This document shows, in pieces, positions 22,622-51,931 of a stretch of 64,000 nucleotides of DNA. The stretch is from contig SADC01001176.1 in assembly GCA_004194705.1 (NCBI GenBank), positions 310,001 to 374,000 of the forward strand, in the 5' to 3' direction. A model generated the notes under the pieces. It had not been told where the DNA came from. It was given only the letters and a program-made list of their open reading frames with translations, and ran no database searches. A program made the translations under genes and the position numbers. The stretch comes from Ditylenchus dipsaci. Taxonomy: Eukaryota > Nematoda > Chromadorea > Rhabditida > Anguinidae. Position 1 is the stretch's first letter. Each line of letters opens with the position of its first letter.

Positions 22622-23933
22622 TATAGCCGCAACCAAGCCCCCTGCGTTCCCGAAGGAAGCGTAGGGGGCTTGGAAGGTTAGAGATGCACTCACTCACTCA
22701 CCTTAGACATAGTTCCGGGCAAGACTCTTGAACAAAAATGCATTTAGAGGCTCTTTTTGACTAGCTCTAGTGACCAAAACATGCCAAAACAGGCAAATGG
22801 TCGAAATTTCAAAATGTCTAAAACTCAATTTTTTATTAATCAGAACCTAAAAAGAATGTCTTTTTTGAACTCCTGAGGCAATTTTAGGTCGATATAGGGT
22901 GTTTGGAAACACTTTAAAAAAAATTCATTTGGAGGGGGGGTGGTATACTGCGGTAGGGTCAAGTATTTTTATACCATTCAATAGAGAATTTCTGGGGCTA
23001 CAGAATGACATAAAGTTTTTAAGAAGTGAAATATAAAGTTGGTCATACGATGCCCTTGAAGGGTAGGGTTTTTTTTGGGACACCCTGTATAGCCCTAATG
23101 AAAAAGAAATTTTGAGCATCAAGAAATGGTGTTGATAATACAGCAATGGCTTCCACCATGATTTTACCATATAAAGCCCAGATGCCCAGACCCTTTTTTA
23201 AAACATTCATAACAACTTTTTCGCGACTTTTTCACTTTGTAATAACTATTTTCACTATTAGTCCGAAATATGGGGTAGCTTTTAAATAAAAAATTGACTG
23301 CAGAACTGGACTTTAGGATGAGATGACTAAGCATAGTAAAAATATTGATATGCCTAATCCTTACCACTTTCCAGCAATCAGTGGTCGGCTCAGTAGTGTA
23401 TACAGTGGAAGTCAAAGATCCCGACACCGGCATTGGGGGAGTGTCTAGATTCGCCATCTCCGGCACGGACAAATTTGCCATAGTTAACGAGAAATGCTCC
23501 AACTCAAGGTGCTCCGCCCAACTGGAACTTAAAAAACCATTTGAAGCCAACAAGGTGGAGGTCCTAGAGATATCCGCTAGAGATGGAGCATCAATCACTA
23601 AATCTAGCAATGAAAAGCGAGCTCTGCTCAAAATCACGGGTGTTCCGGGACTGCAACAGTGGGTTCAAATATCACTTCTCTCGTAGCAGTTTATGATTTT
23701 TTCTCAATTTAGCCATGGCTACCAGAAGCCGAATGCCCCTATTTTTATGAGTGTATTTGAGGGCCCACTACACATATCTCAGAACTTGAGACTCAGCTCC
23801 AAGATTGTCAAAGTTGAGGCAAAAAGTGTGGTGGAAAGAAACAAGAACATAATATTTTATGAGCTAGGAAAGCCCAGTGCATACTTTGACGTGGAAAAAA
23901 ATACAGGTTTGTTTTCGTAAAGGACGAGAATTA

Positions 23934-24103
23934 CAGTCAACTCCCTCCATAGGTACACCCACCATAGTGCACACCGGGTTCCGATGTGGTTGACCACCCC
24001 ACAGTCAACTCCCTTCATAGTAACCCCCGCCATAGTGCACTGCCCGCCATAGTGCACACCTAGCGCCGGTCCCTTAGGTGTGCACTATGGAGGGAGTTGA
24101 CTG
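23934..24103. mobile_element. Tc1/mariner-type MITE, CAGTCAACTCCC ends (copy A)
   Basis: CAGTCAACTCCCTCCATAG at the left and CTATGGAGGGAGTTGACTG at the right are perfect inverted copies flanked by TA. It sits in cadherin intron 5. Copy B equivalent 35383-35552. Confidence 0.88.
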
Positions 24104-24114
24104 TAAATGTGCTT

Positions 24115-24495
24115 GATCTGGATGAAAGGTGCCTTGTTTTTGGCTGAAAAGTGCCTTGTTTTTTTCTTTTAGTCACAGCAGCAAGTATAGTAGCAATTTT
24201 TTCAAAGTGATAACACCATCACGTAGCCCTCCTCATCTTGTTTCTAACGTCGTATTGTTTGTTGCAACATCTTGTTAAAATTCAGCACAAAAAGGTGAAA
24301 GTTTGATTCAAATCATTTTTCCAAATCGCTTTATATTTTGAGGTGTTTCTGCTAGTTTGTGCAAAGATGTTGCAACAAACAATAAGCCGTTAGAAACCAG
24401 AGGAGCAGGGCTGCGTGTTTGTGTCATCACTTTGAAAAAATGGCAAGTATACATGCTGCTGTGACTAAAAGAAAAAACAAGGCGCTTTTCATCCA
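24115..24495. repeat. Foldback in cadherin intron 5 (copy A)
   Basis: TGGATGAAAGGTGCCTTGTT plus TAGTCACAGCAGCAAGTAT at left pair with ATGCTGCTGTGACTA and GGCGCTTTTCATCCA at right. The TTGTTTGTTGCAACATCTTG segments pair internally. Copy B equivalent about 35565-35945. Confidence 0.7.
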
Positions 24496-24949
24496 GAACA
24501 AGGCAAATATAAGATTTATCCTTTCGTAAATCGATTTGCTGACTGCATAAAAACATGCAATTTTTTGTGAGTTAAAAAAATAATGAAAATTATTTTCAGG
24601 GTGGATTAGACTTAAAAAGTCATTGCAAACGGTGGGCGATGAGCCATTATTAATAAACGTCACGGCAAGTTGAATTTTTATTGGTTCTTCGCAGAATGCG
24701 AAACTTGAAAAAGGCAAAAAGCAGGGCCATAACCACAGAGAGACCAAGGAAATATCGTGTTCTTTGAAAAAACAGGGCTGCCATATGTCTTTTTTAAAAA
24801 AGATTCGTCCTATATTGGGACCCCGAATCTTTTTTTTTAAAGCTTTGGTCAAAATCTTTTTTTCGCTTCAAAATGGCGATAAGCACTAGATAAAGTGCCC
24901 TTTTTCCTTCAAATTATTTTTTTCCAAAATGTCCTTTTTCGGGTCAGAT

Positions 24950-25430
24950 CGGCATATTTTTTTTAAGTTTGTCAAATTTCACAATTTAAGTCAAAATTTT
25001 GCAGCTAAACGTATTTTACAGTCAAAAAGCAATGTTCATTTTTTTTCAACTACATATATAATCAAAATTTTTTTCGGTAGATTTTTCCTGCCGGAAAAAC
25101 TTTTGATACTGACACTGGATTCGTGTTCAGCGTTGTCGATTTGCTTATAAAAGTTTTTTTTGCGATTTCAGAGTCACTGTTCAATTTCTAATTCCGCTCG
25201 AGACAATAAACATTTGAATTCAAAATTTCAATGTTTATCGTCTTGAGCGGAATTCAAAATTTGACGGAGACTCTGAAATTGCAAAAGAAGTTGTTTAAGC
25301 AAATCGACCACGCTGAACACGAATACAGTGTCAGAATCAAAAGTTTTCCCAGCAGGAAAAAGTTTAAAAAAATTTGTGTCGCAACTTTAATATTCATTTT
25401 GCACATTTTGTCATAACTTGACAATAAACT
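24950..25430. repeat. Foldback downstream of cadherin exon 6 (copy A)
   Basis: AACTTTTGATACTGACACTG to GCGATTTCAGAGTC (left) is inverted at GACTCTGAAATTGC to CAGTGTCAGAATCAAAAGTT (right), centred on TTCCGCTCGAGACAATAAAC. The copy C deletion ends inside the right arm of this foldback. Confidence 0.75.
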
Positions 25431-26567
25431 ATAGTTGGATTCAAAGATAAAATGACAGTGACATTCTGCTCTTTGTTTTTGTTTGGATTATTAAGCTATA
25501 TATTATCTCTGCACAAAGTTTTTCGCTTGTAGAAAGTAAGAATGGAGCGTTTTGAAAATTGCTACTCCAACAAACGAGTGGTGATTTATCTCTAACTTTC
25601 AAGCCGAAAGAGTTAATAATTGGTATTTTTAAAAAGCTAAACTCTTAGCGGTCATTTTGGTATATTATGAGCTTGGGTGTGGTATGACCATCATGGCGCA
25701 TTAATTGAAAACCTGTGGGTACCCAGCTGGATTTTGACCCTGCACAATGTGTTACCTTCAGAACCCTTTTTCACCTACTTCATCAATGATTGACGTTTCG
25801 CCGTGAAATTTTGACTTAAAGTGTGAAATTTGACAAAATTAAAGGAAAAAATATACCGATCTGACTCGAACTGACCTGATCTGACCCGATCTGATATTTT
25901 CGCAACTCTGTGCAAAATATGTTTCGCCGCAAAATTTTGACTTAAAATGTAAAATTTGACAAAATTATAGAAAAAAACTATGCCGATCTGACCCGATCTG
26001 ATCTGATCTGACCTGAACTAATCTGATCTGATCTACCGGGTGGTCCAAGATTTTCGGACACTTTCAAAGCGCCATAACTTTTTTCTGGGATCGAATTTCG
26101 AAATTTGTAAACGCAGATCGACTCAATTTTTTGTGCCAATTTTTTCGGTATATAATGTCAAAAACACGATTTTTGCTTGGTCTCCCCTGTGGTTCAGGTC
26201 TCACCTATCCAGAGATCATCCACAGATCAGAGCCCAAACCACGCCGTAAAATTTTGACTTAAAGTGTGAAATTTGACAAAATTAACGAAAAAAAAATTAT
26301 GCCGATCTGATCTGATCTTCGCCCACCTCTGACAATTGGTACCAGAAACCTTCCTTGGCTTTTTTGTTGTTTAATTGTGAAAAATAGCCTGGTCCAACTG
26401 TCCATTAAGGTGATTAGGATTATTATGAATAACATGATCACCTTGATCACATTTTAGAGAAACACAATAGGAGGACCTTGCTATTTTCACAAAAAAGAAC
26501 AAGGGGGATTAATGCAGATTTTTGGTACCAATTGTACGCCAATTGTACATTTTTGGTACCAATTGTA

Positions 26568-27085
26568 CAGGGTGGCGCAAAAAAATTTAAGTACGTATAC
26601 CCTTGCCCGGTCGGTTTCCGATTTTTGGGTGGCAAGCCCTCGGAAACCTCCTCAACAATGCTGGCTGTGATAAAGAGACGACACAAAGCTCCTATGTGGC
26701 TGAACCACTGCCATCGATTTTCCTGGGGAAATCGATGTGGCAAGGAGGGTCACTACGCATTTGGGCACATCGCATTTGGACACCCGCATTTGGGCCCCGC
26801 ATTTGGGCACCGCATTTGGGGCCTGATTTAAAAATTCCGTATTTTGAAATAATTAATAAAATTATCCAAAACTGCATTAAAACACTTGTCAACAGAAGCA
26901 ACGATAGCACGCCCGGTGAGAGAAACTGAATAAAACAGTAAACAATTGACAAATTTAAATTTACAATTTATAAAATATGGAATTTTTAAATCGGTGCTCA
27001 AATGCGGGTGCCCAAATGCGTAATAACGGCAACGAGCTACCTACGCAAATTTTTTCAAGTGGCCGCGTTTCAGTGCGTCACCCTG
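26568..27085. mobile_element. MITE-like element with CAGGGTGGCGCA ends (copy A)
   Basis: CAGGGTGGCGCA at left and TGCGTCACCCTG at right are inverted with one mismatch. The interior has tandem CGCATTTGGGC units (26755-26822) and their inverted form GCCCAAATGCG near 27010. The open frames across it lack any domain. Copies B 38018-38537 and C 51932-52448. Confidence 0.6.
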
Positions 27086-27491
27086 AAGACTAGAATCCCT
27101 CGTAAACACGAAAATCTGAAATACGAACTAAAAAAAAGTTCCGCAATTTAGAAATGGAATTTTTTTGTCACACACTGAACATTGAAAAAAACCGCCACAA
27201 TCAGAACATAGTGTCTAGCTCTATTCGGATATTATAAAAGAATAAAGCCCAATACAACATCGTAGACTAGAAACCCTAGCAGAATCTCTAATCACTCCTT
27301 TACATACTCAAAAAGAAAATAGTTCGTCCCTACGGCGATCACACTTCCTGATATCGTTAATTAAAAAGCTCCTGCGAGAGCAAGAGAGGAAACAAGTCAA
27401 CACTGAGTCAACACATTTTATTGTCGAAAAAGAACATGTGCATACAGTGTGATGAAGAAAGGGATCTTGAAGACGAGACCTTTAGACCACT

Positions 27492-28342
<851 letters not shown>

Positions 28343-28414
28343 TTTCGGAGCTTTCGAGAGAACGCGATTTCAGAGCTAAAAAATTATAATTATTTTGCCA
28401 TAATAAACAAACGA

Positions 28415-28422
28415 CTTTTATA
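28415..28422 (-). promoter_or_regulatory. TATA box of polyubiquitin copy A
   Basis: The minus strand reads TATAAAAG, 73 bp upstream of the ubiquitin ATG, in a position compatible with a short 5' leader. The same sequence is conserved at 39586-39593 and 54064-54071. Confidence 0.6.
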
Positions 28423-28631
28423 ATGCAACATAGCTACGAAAGAATAACAACACAAACTAACGACAGAGCTCATGAAATATCGAGCAAGCAGATTGATACA
28501 AAAAGCAATCAATAACAGATGTGCATAATTTGGGTTCTCAGTGAATGATTTAGAGCGCGATTTCAAAGATGCATTTTTCATGTTCATTTGATAAGTGAAA
28601 CCCTTTTCCTCACCTACCATCAGTGCTGTAA

Positions 28632-28708
28632 TAGCAGCACTTCTGAACTGCGACTTGTTCGCAAGCTATTCGTGCCTGAAAATGAGCTGAGATTAAGTAT
28701 GGAAATTT
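28632..28708 (+). pseudogene. 3' tail of cadherin exon 15 at the copy A deletion junction
   Basis: The sequence encoding SSTSELRLVRKLF to LRLSMEI matches 46704-46778 but lacks its acceptor and first half. It is fused directly to the first 11 bp (CAGTGCTGTAA) of a hAT-like element that is complete at 39795-40064. The fusion is the deletion scar of copy A. Confidence 0.85.
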
Positions 28709-29141
28709 GACGCTACTCGGTAATACCCGCCCCCCCCAAAAAAGCTACTCGGAATACCCCCCCCCCCCCAAAAATCGGACCTACTCGGTTATACCCTAAA
28801 AATCAAGATTTTTAGGAGTGGTCAAAACCCATTTTAAGCAATAATTTCGCCATAAAAGGTCCAGAAAAAATTAAAATAGGTTCAAGGGCTGTATTGGGAG
28901 GGTAAGAGAATAATACAGCCACTTTTTTTAGCTGCTTTACCATGTTTTTCAACTCGGGCCGTGGCAAAAATACTCTATATGCATTTTATGATCAAGTGTA
29001 CTTCTCGGAATCATGTCTAAGGTAAGTGCGTGCGCGTATCTCTAACTCTCAAGCCCCCTGCGCCCCCTTCGGGGGCGCAGGGGGCTTGGGGCTTTATTCC
29101 CGAGTAGCACTTTTGGGGGGGGGGTATAACCGAGTAGCGCC
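28709..29141. mobile_element. MITE with GCGCTACTCGGT ends (junction A/B)
   Basis: Same insertion as at 46779-47224: ends GACGCTACTCGG and CCGAGTAGCGCC, flanked by GGAAATTT (28701-28708 and 29142-29149). The interior has homopolymer C and G tracts and a CCCCCTGCGCCCCC / GGGGGCGCAGGGGG hairpin. Confidence 0.88.
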
Positions 29142-29722
29142 GGAAATTTACTATTGCAACAAATATCTAAATTTGATAACTCTCGTGATAAAGCCGCCCC
29201 AGCTGTGTTTTTTAAATTTTTTGCTTGAAACTTTGAAAATGGCTGCAATACTAAGAAAGACCATCTATAAATTTTTTCAACAAAATGTGTTTTGCAGTGA
29301 GAACTATTGTCAAACACTTCTAAACACGGGCGAAACAATTATTCAGGAGCATAATTGCATTTTACTTCAAGAACCGCCGTCCATTTTGTTATATTAAAGG
29401 TGATCATGTTAACCATAATCAACCTGATCACCATAGTCACAGTGTTACAGTAACCATAATGAACAAGGGGGACCAAGGCATATTTCGCAAAAAAAACAAC
29501 AGGGGGACCAAGGCAAAAAATGGCCCCCTAAAGTCCAATAGGGCCATTGCATTTTACTTCAAGAACCGCCGTCCATTTCTGTGGCAATACGTTAATTCCA
29601 CGCGCAAACCACTCCGGTTATAAAAATTTGCTCCTAGAGCATGCATTTAAAAACCGCGGATAATTATGTTCCAACCCAATAGGATCATAAGCTCGACACA
29701 AACATGAATTGAAAAAAAAGTA

Positions 29723-30060
29723 CAGGGTGTAACAAGAAATTCCCCTATTTGAAGTGGCCATAACTTTTTTCTAGGTCGTTTTTCAAAAATCTGTTTTAAC
29801 AGATCGATTTTTCTTGCCAACAATATTTTTTAGTGTAAAATATGAAAAACACGACTTGTGCTTGGTGCTCCCTGTGATTTTGGTCCTGGTCTGTGGATAG
29901 CCAAAACCCAAACCACAGGGGGGACCAAGCGAAAATCGTGTTTTTCACATTTTACACTAAACAAATATTGTCGGCGAGAAAAATTGATATGTAAAAACAG
30001 CATTGACCTAGAATAAAGTTATGGCCAATTCGAAATGGGGGAATTTCTTGTTTCACCCTG
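29723..30060. mobile_element. Tc1/mariner-type MITE, CAGGGTGTAACAAG ends (copy B)
   Basis: Duplicate of 18282-18620, with TA flanks. Confidence 0.85.
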
Positions 30061-31261
30061 TAAAGCACAAAAGCCAAGAAGACACATTATTTTCTGTGTC
30101 AATCACTTCCAAGAGCATTTATAAAGCATATAGATAGAGAGAGGGAAATCTGATGGGAAGACCATTTCCGGATTCATCTTGACATCGAGGGAAAACTCCT
30201 AAAGCATCTTTTTCTTGCCCTCCATTATTACAATAAATGTTCAAAAACAGAAACCAGTTTTTGTTTCATAAAGCTTTTGACTAGGGTATAGTCTGGTTTT
30301 GGACTGTTCCGTTTTTTAGACCGTCGCTCTAGGCCAGCGCACTTTAGGACGGGCTCAAATGTGCATCCCAAATGGTCAAAAAATTGAAAAATTAGTCGAA
30401 ATAACACTCGGCGGGAGTCGAGCTTGAGACTTCGTGTATCGAGTCGTATGTCAGTAGTTCGCCGCACCCGGTTCTCAGTCTTCCTTTCGAAACTCGGATT
30501 TTAATTGATCGTCTGGATTAGTGTTGTTGGAATGACCGTTCATTTTCTAAAACGGTCATATGACCGGTAATTCTCAAAATGACGTCGTTTTTGATCATTT
30601 TCTTAATTTAGCATTTTACTTGCAAATAGTATCAGTTTTCACACCCACATAAAAATTTAATGTATTTTGACCTGTTTTTCACACAGAAAATGACGAAAAA
30701 AGGGTCGGAAAGAGATTTCAGAGATTTTTACGGTTTGCCTTGATCTCCCAAGGTTAAAAATAAAAAAAAAATCAATTTTTTGGTGATGGACGGAGTGTTG
30801 AAACCGACTAGCTGTTTGGGGTGAGGGCTGGGTTGGTTGAAACCGAGTAGCGCCAAATTTGTATCCAGAAGATTTTTTTATTCCTTTTTTTTGCCAATTT
30901 GTAACAATAGATTACTGGTATTTTTTCATCTTCATTTCCTGGCTTTTTCCCATGGAAACAAAAGGCAGGTAAAGTCAACCTAGAGCATTGCTGGCCACTG
31001 CTGACCCTTTGCCTCATTTGTTGTTCTAAGGGATTTAAGGGCAGGGGGTCCACAAACTAGGGAGGGACCACCGTTTAATCCCCCTTTCAGTACCCAGTTA
31101 TTTATCTGGTCTTGATTGACTGTTTGACTACAACTATATTCATGTGTTTTAGTAGCTACTTTATCTGCTAATTACAAAAAACTGTGTTCCAATTCAACAA
31201 CTACAAATGCTATTGTTCTCGCCTCGTTTTGCTTGATCACTAATTTTGGGTATTTCAAGTC

Positions 31262-46778
<15,517 letters not shown>

Positions 46779-46780
<2 letters not shown>

Positions 46781-47224
46781 CGCTACTCGGTAATACCCGC
46801 CCCCCCCCAAAAAAGCTACTCGGAATACCCCCCCCCCCCCCAAAAATCGGACCTACTCGGTTATACCCCCCCCCCAAAAATCAAGATTTTTAGGAGTGGT
46901 CAAAACCCATTTTTAAGCAATAATTTCGCCATAAAAGGTCCAGAAAAGCAATTAAAATAGGGTTCAAGGGCTGTATTGGGAGGGTAAGAGAATAATACAG
47001 GGGCCACTTTTTTTAGCTGCTTTACCATGTTTTTCAACTCGGGCCGTGGCAAAAATAGACTCTATATGCATTTTATGATCAAGTGTACTTCTCGGAATCA
47101 TGTCTAAGGTAAGTGCGTGCGCGTATCTCTAACTCTCAAGCCCCCTGCGCCCCCTTCGGGGCGCAGGGGCTTGGGGCTTTATTCCCGAGTAGCACTTTGG
47201 GGGGGGGTATAACCGAGTAGCGCC
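46779..47224. mobile_element. 446-bp MITE with 8-bp duplication, empty site in copy C
   Basis: Ends GACGCTACTCGG and CCGAGTAGCGCC. Target duplication GGAAATTT at 46771-46778 and 47225-47232. The empty site GGAAATTT occurs once at 60047-60054. It inserted in cadherin exon 15 and gives the TGA stop at 46778-46780. Confidence 0.92.
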
Positions 47225-47802
47225 GGAAATTTACTATTGCAACAAATATCTAAATTTTGATAACTCTCGTGATAAAGCCGCCCCAGCTGTGTTTTTAAAT
47301 TTTTTGCTTGAAACTTTGAAAATGGCTGCAATACTAAGAAAGACCATCTATAAATTTTTTCAACAAAATGTGTTTTGCAGTGAGAACTATTGTCAAACAC
47401 TTCTAAACACGGGGCGAAACAATTATTCAGGAGCATAATGCATTTTACTTCAAGAACCGCCGTCCATTTTGTTATATTAAAGGTGATCATGTTAACCATA
47501 ATCAACCTGATCACCATAGTCACAGTGTACAGTAACCATAATGAACAAGGGGACCAAGGCATATTTCGCAAAAAAAACAACAGGGGGACCAAGGCAAAAA
47601 ATGGCCCCTAAAGTCCAATAGGGCCATTGCATTTTACTTCAAGAACCGCCGTCCATTTCTGTGGCAATACGTTAATTCCACGCGCAAACCACTCCGGTTA
47701 TAAAAATTTGCTCCTAGAGCATGCATTTAAAAACCGCGGATAATTATGTTCCAACCCAATAGGATCATAAGCTCGACACAAACATGAATTGAAAAAAAAG
47801 TA

Positions 47803-48142
47803 CAGGGTGTAACAAGAAATTCCCCTATTTGAAGTGGCCATAACTTTTTCTAGGTCGTTTTTCAAAAATCTGTTTTAACAGATCGATTTTTCTTGCCAAC
47901 AATATTTTTTTTAGTGTAAAATATGAAAAACACGACTTGTGCTTGGTGCTCCCTGTGATTTTGGTCCTGGTCTGTGGATAGCCAAAACCCAAACCACAGG
48001 GGGGGACCAAGCGAAAATCGTGTTTTTCACATTTTACACTAAACAAATATTGTCGGCGAGAAAAAATTGATATGTAAAAACAGCATTGACCTAGAATAAA
48101 GTTATGGCCAATTCGAAATGGGGAATTTCTTGTTTCACCCTG
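47803..48142. mobile_element. Tc1/mariner-type MITE, CAGGGTGTAACAAG ends (copy C)
   Basis: Duplicate of 18282-18620. Confidence 0.85.
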
Positions 48143-51100
48143 TAAAGCACAAAAGCCAAGAAGACACATTATTTTCTGTGTCAATCACTTCCAAGAGCAT
48201 TTATAAAGCATATAGATAGAGAGAGGGAATCTGATGGGAAGACCATTTCCGGATTCATCTTGACATCGAGGGAAAACTCCTAAAGCATCTTTTTCTTGCC
48301 CTCCATTATTACAATAAATGTTCAAAAACAGAAACCAGTTTTTGTTTCATAAAGCTTTTGACTAGGGTATAGTCTGGTTTTGGACTGTTCCGTTTTTTAG
48401 ACCGTCGCTCTAGGCCAGCGCACTTTAGGACGGCTCAAATGTGCATCCCAAATGGTCAAAAAATTGAAAAATTAGTCGAAATAACACTCGGCGGGAGTCG
48501 AGCTTGAGACTTCGTGTATCGAGTCGTATGTCAGTAGTTCGCCGCACCCGGTTCTCAGTCTTCCTTTCGAAACTCGGATTTTAATTGATCGTCTGGATTA
48601 GTGGTTGGAATGACCGTTCATTTTCTAAAACGGTCATATGACCGGTAATTCTCAAAATGACGTCGTTTTTTGATCATTTTCTTAATTTAGCATTTTACTT
48701 GCAAATAGTATCAGTTTTCACACCCACATAAAATTTAATGTATTTTGACCTGTTTTTCACACAGAAAATGACGAAAAAAGGGTCGGAAAGAGATTTCAGA
48801 GATTTTTACGGTTTGCCTTGATCTCCCAAGGTTAAAAAAAAAAAAAAATCAATTTTTTGGTGATGGACGGAGTGTTGAAACCGACTAGCTGTTTGGGGTG
48901 AGGGCTGGGTTGGTTGAAACGAGTAGCGCCAAATTTGTATCCAGAAGATTTTTTTATTCCTTTTTTTTGCCAATTTGTAACAATAGATTACTGGTATTTT
49001 TTCATCTTCATTTCCTGGCTTTTTCCCATGGAAACAAAAGGCAGGTAAAGTCAACCTAGAGCATTGCTGGCCACTGCTGACCCTTTGCCTCATTTGTTGT
49101 TCTAAGGGATTTAAGGGCAGGGGTCCACAAACTAGGGAGGACCACCGTTTAATCCCCCTTTCAGTACCCAGTTATTTATCTGGTCTTGATTGACTGTTTG
49201 ACTACAACTATATTCATGTGTTTTAGTAGCTACTTATCTGCTAATTACAAAAAACTGGTTCCAATTCAACAACTACAAATGCTATTGTTCTCGCCTCGTT
49301 TTGCTTGATCACTAATTTTGGGTATTTCAAGTCATGAATTTTGGCTATTTAAACGTTGAATTTTATTTGTCGAGCGTTTTGCTTGTTTCTTTGGTCTCAC
49401 AAGGTTAGTTGGAAATAATTTTCATTGCTATTTTTCGATCTATGTCTCAATTTCAATTTCTCATTTATTATAGTTTTTACGAAGGACAAATGAAAATATA
49501 TTTACATTTTCGATTTTTACTAGAAATAATTTACCTGCTATGATACTTCATCAAAACACAGTATTTTAAAAAGGTATCTGAGCTAAGATTGCACAAAACT
49601 TTAGGTGATCCTTGTTTCTGGGGCAAATATATCCTTTTTTTGGACAAATTTACTTTTCTGGGACAGAAATACTTTTTTTTCGGGTCAGATAGGATTGGGG
49701 CATTTTTTCGGCACAAACACACTTATTTGGGGCAAATACGCTTATTTTTGAGATTAATATATTTTTGGGGCAAATTTACTTTTTATGGTACAAACTTTTC
49801 TCTTTTTTGGGACAAGTTTAAATTTTCCCGCAGAAATTTCTAGAAAGGTAAATTTGTCCCAAAGAAAAAAAAGTTATAAAAAAGTGAATTTGCTCCAAAA
49901 AAGTAAATTTGCCTCCAAAAGTATATTTACCCCAGCAAAAAGGATTATCCAAAAAATTTATTGTGGGTCTATACCCATTTTTAGTGCCTAGATAATCCCC
50001 AACCTCAAAAATCAAAACCCCCGATAGTTTCCAAAAATTTTTCACAGATGTGACCATTTGCAGTTTTAACCCTAACTGTAGAGAGCCCAATGTGCTGTTT
50101 GTGGAAAAGAACTGGCCTTTGCAGAAGCCACTGGAAGTGGAGATCTGTGGTGACTCTTTCAAACAAGTCAGGATAGTGCTCGGCAATGATCAGGGAGTGT
50201 TCGGCTTGGTGCCTTTGACTGCAAAGTATTTGGTACACTCAAATTAGGGGTCAAACACCTAGACGCTGATGTAAGTTATGGATAAGGATGTAGTGAATTT
50301 TTTCATTCACCACCGTCTAATAATAATAATCTAATTTCATTTTTTTTTCAACTGCTTTAAAAAATTTTTTTCGAGTTTTTCCTGAAAATTAGTTACCAGT
50401 AGGAGTTTGGTTTTTGTCATTTATATTTTGTTTAAATATTCACAATTTGATTGCAGACCATTGACCCAGAAGGCAAGAAGGGCCAGTTCTTCAGTCTAGT
50501 ATTCGAGCGAAAAACAAAATTACAGAGATCCACTTTGGATGTGCAGGTGGTAGATGTGAACGACAAATCGACCACGCTGAACACGAATACAGTGTCAGAA
50601 TCAAAGTTTTCCAGCAGGAAAAGTTTAAAAAAATTTGTGTCGCAACTTTAATATTCATTTTGCACATTTTGTCATAACTTGACAATAAACTATAGTTGGA
50701 TTCAAAGATAAAATGACAGTGACATTCTGCTCTTTGTTTTTGTTTGGATTATTAAGCTATATATTATCTCTGCACAAAGTTTTTCGCTTGTAGAAAGTAA
50801 GAATGGAGCGTTTTGAAAAATTGCTACTCCAACAAACGAGTGGTGATTTATCTCTAACTTTCAAGCCGAAAGAGTTAATAATTGGTATTTTTAAAAAGCT
50901 AAACTCTTAGCGGTCATTTTGGTATATTATGAGCTTGGGTGTGGTATGACCATCATGGCGCATTAATTGAAAACCTGTGGGTACCCAGCTGGATTTTGAC
51001 CCTGCACAATGTGTTACCTTCAGAACCTTTTTTCACCTACTTCATCAATGCAGCGATTGACAAATTGTGATTGGGTACACTTTCGGTGTTTGCTGTTTTA

Positions 51101-51931
51101 CCGAATTTCACCGAAATATGTACCTCACAATTGTACAATCGCTGACAGTCTCATCAATGATTGACGTTTCGCCGTGAAATTTTGACTTAAAGTGTGAAAT
51201 TTGACAAAATTAAAGGAAAAATATTACCGATCTGACTCGAACTGACCTGATCTGACCCGATCTGATATTTTCGCAACTCTGTGCAAAATATGTTTCGCCG
51301 CAAAATTTTGACTTAAAATGTAAAATTTGACAAAATTATAGAAAAAACTATGCCGATCTGACCCGATCTGATCTGATCTGACCTGAACTAATCTGATCTG
51401 ATCTACCGGGTGGTCCAAGATTTTCGGACACTTTCAAAGCGCCATAACTTTTTTCTGGGATCGAATTTCGAAATTTGTAAACGCAGATCGACTCAATTTT
51501 TTGTGCCAATTTTTTCGGTATATAATGTCAAAAACACGATTTTTGCTTGGTCTCCCCTGTGGTTCAGGTCTCACCTATCCAGAGATCATCCACAGATCAG
51601 AGCCCAAACCACGCCGTAAAATTTGACTTAAAGTGTGAAATTTGACAAAATTAACGAAAAAAAAATTATGCCGATCTGATCTTCGCCCACCTCTGACAAT
51701 TGGTACCAGAAACCTTCCTTGGCTTTTTTGTTGTTTAATTGTGAAAAATAGCCTGGTCCAACTGTCCATTAAGGTGATTAGGATTATTATGAATAACATG
51801 ATCACCTTGATCACATTTTAGAGAAACACAATAGGAGGACCTTGCTATTTTCACAAAAAAGAACAAGGGGGATTAATGCAGATTTTTGGTACCAATTGTA
51901 CGCCAATTGTACATTTTTGGTACCAATTGTA

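Larger units (their letters stand above)
19820..24664 (+). pseudogene. Cadherin-family gene copy A, exons 1-6 only
   Basis: Exons 19820-19889 (signal peptide), 20575-20759, 20949-21107, 23375-23658, 23713-23906 and 24600-24664 join in one frame. The signal peptide starts MNFGYLNVEF and ends in a Leu/Val/Ser-rich core. Exon 3 has the cadherin calcium motif DVNDNPPEF. Exon 5 has KPNAPIFMSVFEG and ends in DVEKNTG, typical of an EC repeat start and strand. Exon 6 uses a GC donor (ACG then GCAAGT). Exons 7-14 and nearly all of exon 15 are deleted from this copy; only a 77-bp tail of exon 15 survives at 28632-28708 without a splice acceptor. If transcribed it would read through the GC donor to a stop (TGA, 24670-24672), giving a short secreted product. 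Confidence 0.8.
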
